Positions 33,276-46,096 of a stretch of 64,000 nt of DNA are shown here, one piece after another; position 1 is the stretch's first letter, and each line of letters opens with the position of its first letter. The notes beneath the pieces are model-generated. The model did not search any database. It saw nothing but the letters and a program-made list of their open reading frames with translations, and was not told where the DNA came from. The translations under genes were made by a program, and so were the position numbers. Source of the stretch: Iris pallida (Eukaryota; Streptophyta; Magnoliopsida; Asparagales; Iridaceae); the NCBI GenBank assembly GCA_029216955.1, contig JANAVB010009599.1:2162240-2226239 (forward strand), given 5' to 3'.

Positions 33276-34147
33276 CCCGGTCCTTGTTTGGTTTACGGGT
33301 TGTAACCTAGTTATCTGAATAGTCCCATGATTATCTCATCGTATATCACCTGTCGCACTTACCTACAAGATTTGGAGATAGAGTCCTATTCAGGTGAAGG
33401 GTTACAACCCCGGTCCTTGTGTGGTTTAAGGGTTGTGACCTGGCTACTTGAATGGTTCCCTTGTACTCCATTATGACTGTTGTTATTCTTTTAATATCAA
33501 GCCTTAATTACTGTCTTTTATTATGTAATTACTCTTGTGCTAATTTGCTGGTTTTAGTTCCTAAGTGAAGCCTCCTTTGTGGCACTTGCTCTTTCAGGGG
33601 TCTGACCCAGCTGGTTTTGTATGGCCAGATTCTGGAGCAACCCCAGGGGATCTACCGACCTTCCAGCCAGATGGTAACCACTAGAAGGAATCCTGGCAAC
33701 GAGTGGGTTTATTTTGGCTCTCCCACTCTATTGTAAAATTATTCTTTTGAGGCGTTTAGCCGCCGAGCAAGTGTTAGCTCGTGTACATTTTACTTACTGT
33801 CTGCCTACGGGCTGTAACATGATTGGCAACCTAGGGTTGATCATGTATGACTAAACTCTTGCTAGTCCTCACATTTTGTAACGACTAGCTTCATGATCAG
33901 CTGAATATGTAATGTTTGGGACGCCTTACTATTGTATATTTGGTGATCTTACATCTTATAACATTTATTTATTTGCTTGTGATTGAGACACTAGGCTTGT
34001 TATTGACCATAGGAGACTAATGGCTTGTAGATAAACCCTCATATATCTAGACAGCCGTGACCGTATAGTGGAGTGGATCCCATTTCATTATACGTAGCTG
34101 GCTATGTCTGCCCCCGCTCTCCAGTATTCTGGTTCTGGGGCGTGACA
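33276..34147 (+). mobile_element. Element A 3' LTR, piece 3 of 3
   Basis: Final part of the split LTR, ending GGGGCGTGACA at 34147. It matches the reverse complement of 51643-52495 in the solo LTR. The next five bases, GATAC, should be the target duplication in the copia element; the left copy lies outside the window. Confidence 0.9.
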
Positions 34148-34149
34148 GA

Positions 34150-34671
34150 TACCTTAAAGGTACCTCTACTGTCGGCTTATGGTATCCTAAAACAATACCA
34201 TTTGACCTGATTGGATTTTCTGATGCTGATTTTGCTGTATGCAAAGTAGACCGTAAAAGTACCAACGGTACGTGTCATTTCCTAGGTAAAGCTCTAGTCT
34301 CTTGGTTTAGCAAGAAACAAAATTCTGTTGCATTATCAATAACTGAAATTGAGTATATCGCTGTAGACCATTGTGCACAAATTTTGTGGATGAAGCAAAC
34401 TTTAAAATGCTACAATCTGTACTACACAAATATTTCCATTTATTATGATAGTATTAGTATAAAAATTTTGACTAAAAATCTTGTATGTCACTCATGTACT
34501 AAACACACCGAAATACGTCATCATTTCTTACGTGATCACCAACAACACATGGATATTTGTTTAAAATTTATTGACACAAATCATCATTTAGCATATATTT
34601 TCATAAAACCATTGGCCGAAGACCGATTCAACTATATTTGTCACGAGTTAGGTATTTTTGAATTTTTGTAA
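34150..34671 (+). pseudogene. Ty1/copia pol 3' end: RNase H
   Basis: 173 codons, cut at its start by element A. Copia RNase H signatures: SDADF (first catalytic Asp), TEIEYIA (Glu), a YDSISIK segment where CDN is usual (Asp kept), and TKHTEIRHHFLRDH near the C-terminus. Ends TAA 34669-34671. It degrades RNA in the RNA:DNA hybrid during reverse transcription. The rest of gag-pol lies beyond the left edge, displaced by the nested elements. Confidence 0.9.
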
Positions 34672-35224
34672 ACATAATGCTTTATGTTTAAAAAATTGTT
34701 TAGACTATATTCAAATGATTTATTTTAAGTCACAGTTATTTTAGGTAAAAGCCGAAAGGATACTTCTGTCATATATGTGTAAATAGCCTGAAGGGACACG
34801 GTGTAGTAGCCCTCGGACTACCGCTAGCTGGGATCGGGTCCCTACAGTTAACCCAAAATAATGAAGATTTATTTAAATAAATAAATATTAGTTCTATACA
34901 AATTTCTATTCATAAATCAAAAACTGTTTTAAAAAAATACAAGTGTACCAAACTCAGACCGAACTCTAGCCGAGTTCGGTTACCCTTTAACAGAACCAAC
35001 TTATCAGTTGCTGGCCCACATTCTATTTGAACACCATTTTATCATCTTCTTCTCCATGACACAGCTACCAAAAACCCAAAATATTCCTAACCCTAACCCT
35101 ATTTTTTCTCCCTATTCTCTTAGAGTTAGGCCCTAAAACTCGGAATCTTAGGGTTTTGGCACATTCTCTTTCATTCTATGTTGTTATTTTCAGTAATTTC
35201 TACTCTTTTCTTGTCAAGTTTTCT
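34672..35224 (+). other. Copia spacer between pol and env-like ORF
   Basis: AT-rich. Contains an inverted GAGTTCGG / CCGAACTC pair (about 34960-34985) that also occurs in the copia LTR at 37270-37305, and telobox-like ACCCTAACCCTA at 35088-35101 upstream of the next ORF. Confidence 0.55.
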
Positions 35225-36280
35225 ATGGCTCCTAGATTTTCTAAGAAAAAAAAGAGAGAAGATGGTGCTTCTACTTCAAGCCCATCATACATGTCTCTTG
35301 AAAGTCTATTTAGCCCACCTCTACCATTCGATGAGGATGATTTCGATGCTACATTGTTCGTAGACTTAGAAACCTCAATCGCTTGGTTTCATGACTTTCA
35401 TAAACGTCATATTTGTCCGAAAACTATTAATTTTAATATTTTCTCAGAATATTGCTTGACTTTCCAAAATCTTAACCTACACGAATTTGTAGAAATTTTC
35501 AATCCTATATACGTCAACACCATTCGGATGTTTTATTGTAACTTACAATATTTGCATGGTATAATGTACTCCTTGTCGTACTGAAATGGAATTGGATGAT
35601 GACGACTTAAGAAAATGGCTCCAGGTTCCCAACACTGGAGATGCTCTAGTCGACATCACCAAAGTCCAATTTGGTCCCGATCTAGACTTAGCAAATTTCA
35701 ATGACGCAATGTGTGCTCCGAACCCTAGACCCCAGGGATGGCTCATGTCATGTTACTTGCACCAACATTTCTATGAGCTTCATCGCATTATTATTGTATC
35801 TATCTTATCCAAAATAGGATCTACTAATGAGATCATGTATTTGGACTTGTCCGCCATGTACCATATTCATTTTGGGATTCCCTTTAGTCTTTCCAAAACC
35901 ATGATGTCAGCTATGTACAACTGTAGGAAGGCCAGCCGAAGCCTCTTTTATCCTATGGTTCTGCCTATCATCTTTCATAGATACAACATCCTTTGGATTT
36001 CTGTCCTATCGATGTTATGCCATTTGAGCTTCATAGGTCTCGTATGTTTCATATTCCTATTTATCCTGTAGTTGGTGTCGGAGGCATTCCACCTGCTCAG
36101 GCTCCTCAGCCTGTACCAGCCCCTCCTGTTGAGGCCTCTCCTACTGAGTCCCCTCCTGCACACACCATCAATCAACTCTATGTACGATTTGAGGCTCGTT
36201 GCATTCTTGAGGATGAGCGCTATCAGACGGAGCATATTCATCAGCGAGACACCGACTACTGTATCACATACCAGTTCTAG
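35225..36280 (+). pseudogene. Env-like ORF of a Sirevirus-type copia element
   Basis: A second gene after pol, the hallmark of Sireviruses. Starts MAPRFSKKKKREDG at 35225; contains LHEFVEIFNPIYVNTIRMFYCN near 35480-35545, then after a frame change at about 35585 a DLRKWLQVPNTGDALVD segment, and a Pro-rich C-terminal part (PPAQAPQPVPAPPVEA, about 36090-36150). At least two frameshifts. Sirevirus env-like proteins have no proven function; no clear signal peptide or viral envelope similarity is visible here. Confidence 0.65.
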
Positions 36281-36897
36281 ACTCTGCGGAACAATATTAT
36301 TGATATTCAGTGGACCCTATCTCATCATCCCTCTGGTCCCACTCCGATTCTACTCCATCCGGACTTTTATGGACCTAGATTCGAGGACGTCAGACTTGAC
36401 GCTACTTCGACCCTACTGTAGCGTTCTACTGACACTGGCGATGATGCGGGTTGATGAGCGTGTAGGATTTTTTGGTTATGTGTGATTCTATATGATGATG
36501 ATGATCTTGTAGCACTTTTTAGTATATTTTATTTTTATGCACTAGTTATGGTAAAGTCTCTTTTAGAATTCCATATTTCATGAGTTTATGTACTTGCATG
36601 CTTATGCTGCTGAGTTTAGTAATTTCTACCATATTTTACTTATGCAGTTAGACATATTGTTGGCCATGTTTATTTCTTTATCATTTTGGTATGGTCTTGT
36701 CTTCTTTCTTATGGTATTTTTGCTCACTATTTATGGGGGGAGCTTTCATTTTGAACAAATGACAAAGGGGGAGAAGAGTATACCAAAAGTCAAACAAAAG
36801 CGCCAAGTACCAAATGAGAGGTATAAAAATTTTCAAGTTATTTTTGATATTATTTGGTATAAACTCAAATTTTGTCAATTATCAAAATGAGAAAAAT
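36281..36897 (+). other. Copia 3' internal region with polypurine runs
   Basis: Non-coding. Contains ATGGGGGGAG (about 36733) and AAAGGGGGAGAAGAG (about 36764-36778), and a purine run AAAATGAGAAAAA directly before the LTR (36884-36896). Multiple polypurine tracts are usual in Sireviruses. Confidence 0.6.
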
Positions 36898-37424
36898 TGT
36901 TGGCCCATTGGTCATAGTCAGACTTGATTTTGATAATCAACATAAACTTTGGTCGTTACACAAATAACCATTATAGGTAACAAGAACAGAGCGTCTACTT
37001 CCAACGAGCTACTACTTGTCGTCTTTATACAAAAACTACAGATGCAGATCAAGAATTGTTTTATATTTTATTCTATTTTTTTTCTTTTGTTGAGTCTAGG
37101 AAAAATGTGAGGTTGATCGGATTGGCAACTGGCTTTCTACTGAATTTCACTGTCCAAAATAAGCCTACTTATATACCCCACATTCTATATTAAACATATA
37201 CCCAATCCTATATCAAATACCCATACAAAAAGTCCATACAAAAATGAGCAGATATTTATGAAATAACTCAGATCGAGTTCGGCCCGAACTCTGTCCGAGT
37301 TCAGCCATGACAGTTCCAGAACGTTTTGGTCTTCCTGAATATCTGTAACCACTTTTCAAAGCACGAAATTTGAGGACCCGAACATGCCGAATTCTACCCC
37401 AAAACCTGCTATAAATAGAGAAGA
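36898..37424 (+). repeat. Copia 3' LTR, piece 1
   Basis: Starts TGTTGGCCCATTGG after the purine run. A TATAAATA box lies at about 37410-37417 at the very point where element E interrupts the LTR. The LTR resumes at 45576. Confidence 0.75.
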
Positions 37425-39052
37425 TGCCCCGATTCCGAAGAATCGATAGTCGTCTTCCGGGCATGACGCCGTGCGAACCTAGGTTACGATTGCGCAAGGC
37501 ATTGTCATAAGGTAATCCGAAACACAACATCTAAGAGAGAGAGCGCAGAAAAATTGAACAACACATTGAGACAGAAAAACTTTGCATTTTATTGATAATA
37601 AACATCATTTACAGACTCTATTATAATTATGTCGCACGGGCTTTACAACATGATTCGATTACAAAAGGAGTGCCGATAAGATAGTCGTTCCATACATACA
37701 TCCCTTATTTACAACAAAAGTATTCCAGCCACCTGGAATGGAGAGAAGCCGAGACATGTTTCTTGGACTATTGCAGAGAGTCTTTAAAAGTGATACGACG
37801 GGAGTCTTCGACGCGCGGTCGAAGCTTCAAAAGCACGAACGTCGCCTTGGTCAGTTGGCGCATTCTTCTTAATTCCTAGCACCTGCGAAGTGTGAGGGTC
37901 AGTACAATCACATGTACTGGCGAGTGGCTAATTAAATTCAAGTTCTGCATTTGGTTCAAGCAGTTTTATAAAATATGTTTGCTATTTGATGATCTTTCTA
38001 AACATCCTGATTGATTTGCATGTTAACATATTTTGAGGCAAGCATATGAAATTGTATACATTGAGCAGTTATCATAATCATCCCATGTTACGTGCGTTAG
38101 TTCAAGCAGTGAAAGGGGTGTGAAGGTCACTGGCAATGTCAAGCCATCACGGACTATAGCTGGGTTAGACGGCTACCCTTTTACGGCGGGTAGCGAGCCC
38201 TCTACGAAAGTTCCCGAATCACCCACGTCTATTTATTGTTGGCACTTGCTATAACCCGTTCCTCCCGGGCGGAATCGGTTCCTTGGCCTAGGCAACCGTT
38301 CGAGAAAACTACACCTTGTCGACAAGTTGTCCAATGACCGTTTTTCCAGATCTTGAAATAATTATATATCTTTTCTAGAATCTTATCTTTTCTCTTTTTG
38401 GTGTGAAACTTACATTTTTTGAGTAAATTACTCAATTTGATGCAGTCATTCCGAGTTTCCTTTAGCAAGTGTTTCATGAAGAATCGTACCCCAATTCATT
38501 GATTCTATACTATGGTGATAAGCATTGATTTTGTGTTTTATGATTGATTTGAAATAGAGGGTCGAGGCGAAGGAGGTCATCCACTTACCTTAGTCTTAGC
38601 TTCAGGCGGGGGACTGGTTGGCTGCGCTTAGACGTTGCCTACGCGATCACCTACAATCGCATAACCAACTGATTAAAATACTGTATTATTCAAGGAATTC
38701 GATACGAATGCGAAGTTCGAAAATACAAGCCATGAAAACCAGCGAAAACATTCACGAAAATGCATTTAAGAAAACCAAAGCCAAAACAAGTACGACATGA
38801 AAAGCAGAGCAACAAAAGGTCTCTTCCGACTCATCCGTAGAGCTGATTGTCGAGGCACAACCTGCTGAATATGGGACTTGATTCTGAAGAAGCCTTTCCA
38901 TAACGAGAAAAGGATCTTAATTCAATCATTATTATTCGATCGATTCAACCGATTCTGACCTATCGGTCCCGACCGAATTGGTAGCGATAGTGTTCCTTTC
39001 TCGCGCACCCCGTAGACGAAAATGGGGCACGATGTAGGGACGAGGCACTATA
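37425..39052 (-). repeat. Element E 3' LTR
   Basis: About 1.63 kb, clearly diverged from its partner (substitutions and small indels in most 60-bp blocks), so E is considerably older than C. Confidence 0.85.
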
Positions 39053-39144
39053 CCATAACACCAACTAAGAAAAGGTTTTGTCCTCAAAACTTAAGAATAA
39101 AACTACCTCTACGAGAACAATAAAGAAAATTTCTCCTTCATCTC

Positions 39145-40535
39145 CTATTCAAGTTCCCAGGTCGACTCATCGAACGAATGATTACTCCAGAGTACGCGAA
39201 CGAGAGGGATCGCTCGATTCCGCAGCAGGTTATCTTTATATTCTAAGATTTGGACCGGTACTTCAAGATATGATAAGTCGGCCTTTAGCTCCAGTTGACC
39301 AAAATCTACCACGTGGCTTGGATCGTGCACATACTTCCGCAACTGAGAGACGTGAAAGACATCGTGCACATTCGCTAACGCTGGCGGCAGGGCAATTTGA
39401 TAGACCACTGGGACAACTCGCTTGAGTATTTCGAACGGCCCAATAAATCTCGAACTCAGCTTACCCTTTGTACCAAACCGGGTAACTCCACGCATGGGCG
39501 ACACTTTAAGAAATACGTGATCGCATTCTAGAAACTCAAAGGGTCGGCGATGAACATCTGCGTAACTTTTCTGTCTACTTTGCACAATCTTTAATCTTTC
39601 CCGAATGAGCTTGACCTTCTCCACGGTCTGTTCTACCAGCTCCGGACCAAGAATCTGTCGTTCTCCAACTTCATCCCAGGAAATAGATGATCTGCACTTT
39701 CGGTCGTACAAGGCTTCATACGGTGCCTTTTGGATGCTGGACTGATAGCTATTGTTGTATACAAATTTGGCCAATGGTAGATGAACGTCCTAACTCGACT
39801 TTAAGTCAATTACGTAGAGCCGTAGCATGTCTTCGAGAATTTGATTCACATTCTCCATTTGGCCGTCGGTCTGGGGATGGTAAGCTGAACTGAACAGCAA
39901 CTTGGTACCTAGAGCCGACTGAAGGCTACTCCAGAAGCACGATAGAAATCGTGTATCCCGATCAGAAACGATGGATACAGGGACTCCGTACAGCCGTACT
40001 ATCTCGTCAAGATAAATCTGAGCCAGGCGATCAAGGCTCCAAGTAACTTTAATGGCAATAAAGTACGCTGACTTGGTTAGTCGATTAACGATGACCCAGA
40101 TGGCATCATTTTCCCACTGCGTCTTCGGCAGGCCAACAACAAGTCCATAGTGACATGATCCCATTTTTATTTTGGAACGGCAAGGTTCTTCATCTTCCCG
40201 CCCAGTCTTTGATGCTCAGCTTTCACCTGCTGACAGGCCATGCATTGCGACACGAAGAGCGCTACATCTCTCTTCATTCCATGCCACCAGAAGGTCGTAC
40301 GAAGGTCCTTGTATATCTTAGTACTACCTGGATGAAAGGTATACTTCGCATAGTACGCTTCTGCCAATATCTTCTTTCTAAGCTCTGAATCGTCCGCAAC
40401 GCATAGCCTACCCTTCAATCGAAGCACGCCGGTTTCGTCTACCGCAAAGTTGGCCGCACTACCCATTGAAATTTGCTCGTGCACTTTCTTCAGGTACGGA
40501 TCATCCTTCTGAGCAGTCTTGATCTTTTTCCGCAA
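39145..40535 (-). pseudogene. Element E integrase with chromodomain-like end
   Basis: Three frame-disrupted blocks. 40535-40167: integrase zinc-binding region (HPGSTK, C-MAC). 40164-39790: core with SDRDTRF (second Asp) and DGQMENVNQ (Glu). 39774-39145: C-terminal domain ending VRVLWSNHSFDESTWELE, the Tekay-type chromodomain-like module that directs insertion to heterochromatin. An extra T and stop near 39790 break the joins. Confidence 0.85.
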
Positions 40536-40699
40536 GCTCGACTCTAGCTACAACTGTGCCAACTGTACATCCCTGAATCGAACTCGGAGGTCGATGCCCA
40601 TCTCTTCTAAGTCGCGTAGCAATCTGCGGTCGATGGATAGCGAGGCAATATACTTCCGACTCAGTGCGTCTGCCACAACTTTTCTCTTGCTTATCATAT

Positions 40700-41152
40700 A
40701 GTCAATAGTCAAATCGTAATCTTTAATTAGTTCTAGCCAACGCTTTTACCACAAGTTCAGCTCCTTCTGCATAAATGGATACTTGAGGCTCTTGTGATCC
40801 GTATAGATTGCGTACGCCACACCATAATGATACTGATGCCAAAATTTCAATGCAAACACATTCGTCGCTAACGGTTATGGGTAGGATAGTTCTTCTCGTA
40901 CGGCTTTAGCTGTCGGGAAGCAAAAGATATTACCTTGTTCTGCTGCATTAGCACACACCCCAAACCCTGGCCGGACGCATCGCTGAACATCTGGAATCCT
41001 TCAGTCCCTTCTGAAAGTGCGAGTATCGGGGCCGAGATGAGCCGTTGCTTTAACTCCTGAAAGGAAGCTTCACAGTCGTCTGACCATTCAAAAGCGACTC
41101 CTTTCTGGATAAGATGAGTCAAAGGTGATGCAATCTTCGCAAAATCCTTCAC
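40700..41152 (-). pseudogene. Element E RNase H
   Basis: Ty3-type RNase H start: [18 protein letters not shown] and [17 protein letters not shown], followed by frame disruption near 40870 and residual homology to about 40700. Confidence 0.8.
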
Positions 41153-41199
41153 GAAGCGTCGGTAGTATCCTCCTAAGCGAAGGAAGCTTTAAATCCCAC

Positions 41200-42437
41200 C
41201 GACTGATGCTGGTCGTTTCTAATCGACAACAGTTTCAACTTTCTTTGGGCCGACTGCAATGCCTACGGATGAAATGATGTGTTCGAGGAATGCAACGCTG
41301 CTCAGCCAAAATTTACACTTGCTCCGCTTCGTATACAACTGATTTTCCCGAAGGGTCTGAAGCACGGTCTGCAGATGCTCAATGTGTTGCCACTTTTCCT
41401 TCGAGTAGACGAGTATATCATCGATGAAGACTACTACGAACTTGTCAAAGAAGGGTCAAAACACCTGATTCATTAAATCCATGAAAGCAGCTGGGCGTTT
41501 GTTAGGCCGAACGACATTACCAGGAATTCGTAATGGCCGTATCGAGTGCGAAAGGCTAACTTCGACACATCGTCCGGCTTAATCTTGAATTGATGGTAAC
41601 CAGAGCGAAGATCAATTTTAGAAAATACCGAAGCGCCCTGCAACTGATCGAACAGGTCGTCTATGCGAGGCAATAATATTTGTTCCGGACGGTGGCCTTG
41701 TTCAGCTCTCGGTAATCGATACAATGACGCATTAAGCCATCCTTTTTCTTGACAAACAATACGGGCGCTCCCCATGACGAGATGCTAGGCCATATGAATC
41801 CCTTATCGAGCAGCTCTTACAGCTGTACTTTAAGTTCCTCAAGTTCTGCGAGGGCCATTATGTACCGAGCTTTAGAGATCGATCTGGTATCAGAAAACGT
41901 GTTAATGGTGAACTCTATCTCTCGATCTGGTGGCATGCTGGGCAGCTCGTTCGGAAATACGTCTGGGAATTCTGCCACAATGTCGGTCTGACCCGCGTTT
42001 GTACTATCCTGTCTCATGTCTCGAACAGACGCTAAATAGCCTTCACACCCGAAATACAGCATCCTTCGAGCCGATATTGTCGGGATTACCATGTAGGTCG
42101 GCGATGTCTCACCACACGAATAACAGAATTCAGGCACTCCAAGTATACGGAAGGTGACCGTCATTTCGGCACAGTCGATGGTTGCATTGCACAGACCGAG
42201 CCAATCCATTCCCAGAATGATATCGTAGTCCTTAACGTCTAGTACTATTGTATAAAGACTGACCTTTTGACCACCTATACAGATGATTCCGTCTCCGCAG
42301 GCTAAGTTTGCAAGTAGTGACGTACCCGACGGTATGTTGACGCTAAGATTAAGGCCTAACGGTGTCACAGGAAATTTGTGTTCGACGACAAAATTTGTCG
42401 ATATAAAGCTATGTGTAACACTTGAATCAAATAGCAC
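41200..42437 (-). pseudogene. Element E protease and reverse transcriptase
   Basis: Protease: LFDSSVTHSFIS near 42430-42395 (Gly of the DSG site replaced by Ser) and [45 protein letters not shown] (about 41640-41600) and F-I-D-D near 41410-41435 in place of Y-V-D-D. Stops near 41815 and 41470 split the frame. Confidence 0.85.
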
Positions 42438-42439
42438 AC

Positions 42440-43824
42440 AAGCAGGTTTTATTTTTGAAATGCATTATACCTTTTACGACTGTGTCATATGAGAACGGTT
42501 CATTCCGGGTCATGGTGTAGATGCGGCCCTGGGTATTGGGACGATGGTCTTGGCCATTTTGTGGTACGGTCTGTGGAGCCCAAAGTGCTTGGCCTCGGTT
42601 TTGTTGGTGTTGTCGGGGGCGTTCGTTCGACCTAGCTTCCGGGCAGTTCTTTGTGACATGATCTGTTCGGCTACACGAAGCATGCTCTATTCTTCGATCA
42701 GCATTCATTGATCACATGCCCCTCCTTGTGGCAGTAATTTTAGAACACTCGGTTCCTCCCCTGGTTGTCGCCTCCGTTGCCGTGGTTTGGATGCTTATGT
42801 GCATTGTTACCTCCTGGGTTGTCATGGGGCTTGTTATTGTAGGTATGAACAGTGCCTGTGGCGACCGGAGGGTATTGGGGCTCAAAACGAAGGACATGAT
42901 TGAGTGACTCATCCATTGTTTAATATTCGGGCACCGTCACATGAGCAGAAATGGAAGGCCTCAGTCCCACTTCGAATCTTCGTGCTCGACTCGCTGCCGT
43001 TGGCAGGTAGACACCTGTAAATCGAGCCAACTTGTTGAATTCTGCAACATACTCGCGTACAGTCATGTTTCCCTGTTTTAGCTGCATGAACTCGTTCTGC
43101 TTCGCCTGGTGGATCATCGCATGTAAGTACTCGACTTCGAAGGCCTTGCGAAATGTAGCCCAGGAGATCGATGCGGTAGAATCATCACGACGAATAGTTT
43201 ATTTTTGTACCGCCCACTAGTCGTGCGCGTTCAACCGAAGTTGAAGTTGAGTGCAAGCGACTTTTTTGCCTCATCGATGCCGAAGAACTCGAAGTTATCT
43301 TCGATCTCGTCTAACCATTCGATCGCAAGGGAAGGAACTTCGGTGCCAGAGAAGGAAGTACGAAATGCCTTCTTGAAGTTGGTATAGTAGAAGGTGTTAT
43401 TCTCTGGCGGCGTAAGCTGAAACGAAGGCTCCCCGGGTGTGACTTCAATGGGTCGGTTCATGGGTTCGACAGTATGGGTTACAAAGTTTTCGTTGGTCAT
43501 GACCGTTTGTACCAACTGCCATAGCGTATGAAGTTGCCATTGCTGCATCTTGAATTGTGCTTTGAACCAGGTTTCAAATTGGGCCTGTCGCCTTTCAGAC
43601 CGCAGGCGCAGCTTTTTGCTTTTTTGTTGGAATGCTACGGCCTGCCTCTGCTGCATTTCGAGCATATGCAGCATCCACTCCATAGGACTGCCAGAAGGTC
43701 TGGCTTCGGTAGGCATCCTCCCCGTTGGGTTGATAGAAGGCTCGACCTCGGAACTACTCGAGCCGCTGGAAGCGTCCGCATTGTCCTCTGCCCGAGGTCC
43801 TGCAAGTCCTGGAGAAAAAGGCAA
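42440..43824 (-). pseudogene. Element E gag
   Basis: Start MPFSPGLAGPRAEDN at 43824, Gln-rich helix, capsid region (TYKKAFRTSFSG-like block near 43380; EYVAEFNKLARF near 43040), then a decayed zinc knuckle with CSRTDHVTKNC near 42680. Broken near 43230, 43120 and 42920. Confidence 0.8.
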
Positions 43825-43943
43825 CTCTCGTTAGTTTCAGAAAATGTCTTGGGTTCAGCGTATGGAAAAACTCATCTCATCGATACGAGGTCAATAATTC
43901 GAGACTAGTGACTCGAGACTGGAGGCCAAGGACGTAAAGTCGT

Positions 43944-43955
43944 GCTCTAATACCA
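43944..43955 (-). other. Primer-binding site of element E
   Basis: Minus-strand TGGTATTAGAGC, one mismatch from the initiator-Met site TGGTATCAGAGC, three nucleotides from the LTR. Confidence 0.8.
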
Positions 43956-43958
43956 TTA

Positions 43959-45575
43959 TGTCATGTCCCGATTCCGAAGAATCGATAGTCGTCCCCCGGA
44001 CGAGATGTTGTACGAACCTAGATTGCGATCGCACAAGGCATAGTCATAAGGTAATCCGAAATACAACATCTAAGAGAGAGAGAGCGTAGAAAAATTGAAC
44101 AACACTTTGAGACAGAAAAACTTTATATTTTATTGATAATAGACATCATTTACAGACTCTATTACAATTATGCCGCGCAGGCTTTACAACATGACTCGAT
44201 TACAAAAGGAGTGCCGATGAGATAGCCGTTCCATACATACATCCCTCATTTACAACAAAATTATTCCAGCCACCTGGAATGGAGGGAGGCCGAGACATAT
44301 TTCTTGGACTGTTGCAGAGAGTCTTCAAAAGTGATGCGACAGGAGTCTTCGATGCGCGGTCGAAGCTTCAAAAGCACGAACTTGGTCAGTTGGCACATTC
44401 TTCTTGATTCTTAGCACCTGCGAAGAGCGAGGGTCAGTATTATCACATGAACTGACGAGTGGCTAATTAAACCCAAGCTCTGTATTTGGTTCAAGCAGTT
44501 TTATAAAACATGTTAGCTATTTGATGATCTTTTTAACCATCCTGATTGATTTGGATGTTAACATATTTTGAGACAAGCATATAAAATTGTATACATTGAA
44601 CAATTATCATAATCATTCTGTGTCACGTGCAATAGTTCAAGTAGTGAAAGGGGTGTGAAGGTCACTGGCAATGTCAAGCTATCACGGACTATAGCTAGGT
44701 TAGATGGCGACCCTTTCACGGCGGGTAGCGGGCCCTATGCGAAAGTTCCCGAATCACCCGTGCCGATTCATTGCTGGCGCTTGCTATAACTCGTTCCTCC
44801 CGAGCTGAATCGACTCCTTGGCCTAGGCAACCATTTGAGAAAACTACACCTTGTCGACAAGTTATCCAATGACCGTTTTTCTAGATCTTGAAATAATTTT
44901 GTCTTTTCTAGAACCTTATCTTTTCTCTTTTTTGTGTGAAACTTACATTTTCTGAATAAATTACTCAATTTGATACAGTCATTCTGAGTTTTCTTTAGCA
45001 AGTATTTCGTGAAGAATCGTGCCCCAATTCATTGATTCTATACTATGGCGACAAGCATTGATTTTGTATTTTATGATTGATTTGAAACAAAAGGTCGAGG
45101 CGAAAAAGGTCAGCCACTCACCTTAGTCTTTGCTTCAGGCGAGGGACTGGTTGGCTGTGCTTAGACGTCGCCTACGCGATCACCTGCAATTGCATAAGCA
45201 ACTGATTAGAACACTATATTATTCAAGGAATTTGATACGAATGCGAAGTTCAAAAATGAAAACCATCGAAAATATTCAAGAAAACGGATTCACAAAAACC
45301 AAAGCCAAAGTAAGTGCACATAAAAAGCCGAGCAACGGGAGGTCTCTCCCGACTCAGCCGCAGAGCCAATCCTCGAGGCGCAACCTGCTGAATATGGGAC
45401 TTTATTCCGAAGAAGCATTTCTATAACGAGAAAAGGATCTTAATTTAATCGTTGTCGTTCGACCGATTCAACTGATTCCGACCTATCGGTCCCGACTAAA
45501 TTGGTAGCGACAGTGTTACTTTCTCACTCACTCTGTGGACAAAAATGGGGTACGATGTAGGGACGGGACACTATA
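43959..45575 (-). repeat. Element E 5' LTR
   Basis: About 1.62 kb, TGTCATGTCCCG...GGGACACTATA on the + strand. Confidence 0.85.
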
Positions 45576-46096
45576 AAGTTTACATTCCAAGTTATTTATT
45601 AATTTCTCTCTTCTCTCTCTATTCAAAAGCATTTCAGAGCTATTCATTTTCATATCTTGCCTTTAACGACTCCTAGCCAAGCAAAGCACTATTTTGCTTC
45701 AATTTAAAGTTTGTTGTTCGAGTTGTAAAGAAGACTTTCTAAAAACATTCCAGTTTTTAAAGTTTGCCTTAGTTGAAGTTGCGAGTCCTTCGGATGAAAA
45801 CTCATGTTGTAAGAAGCTGTAAGCGCTAGGTTAAAGCTTGTACCATAGTGGATTAACATCAAAAAAGAGTACTCGAGACTAGACTAGTCCTTTCAGAGGA
45901 ATACCAGTAAACATCGCTGTGTCATGAGTTTATTTTTCTGATGCTCTTTACTCTCTGCATTTAAATTTCATATTTTGCTCAATACTTTATACTTGTGGTA
46001 TTGCTTATATAATTTTTAATTGGTGATTATATTTTTACTGCACATACACACTCTATTAACGCTCCTCTAGAGGTGCTCAACGTTCCTATATGCACA
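45576..46096 (+). repeat. Copia 3' LTR, piece 2
   Basis: Continues the LTR broken at 37424; total about 1.05 kb. Contains the segment around 45830-45930 with TTGTACCATAGTGGATTA and an ACTAGTCCTTTCAGAGG block typical of Sirevirus U5. Ends at or near TATGCACA (46096); the exact end is uncertain. Confidence 0.65.

Larger units (their letters stand above)
37425..45575 (-). mobile_element. Element E: decayed Tekay-like chromovirus
   Basis: About 8.15 kb, minus strand, with LTRs 37425-39052 and 43959-45575. Sense LTR runs TATAGTG...ACATGACA; the outer four bases of the left copy are replaced. Order gag, PR, RT, RNase H, integrase with C-terminal chromodomain-like segment. Multiple stops and shifts. 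No clean 5-bp duplication is visible at the ends. It splits the copia LTR. Confidence 0.88.
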
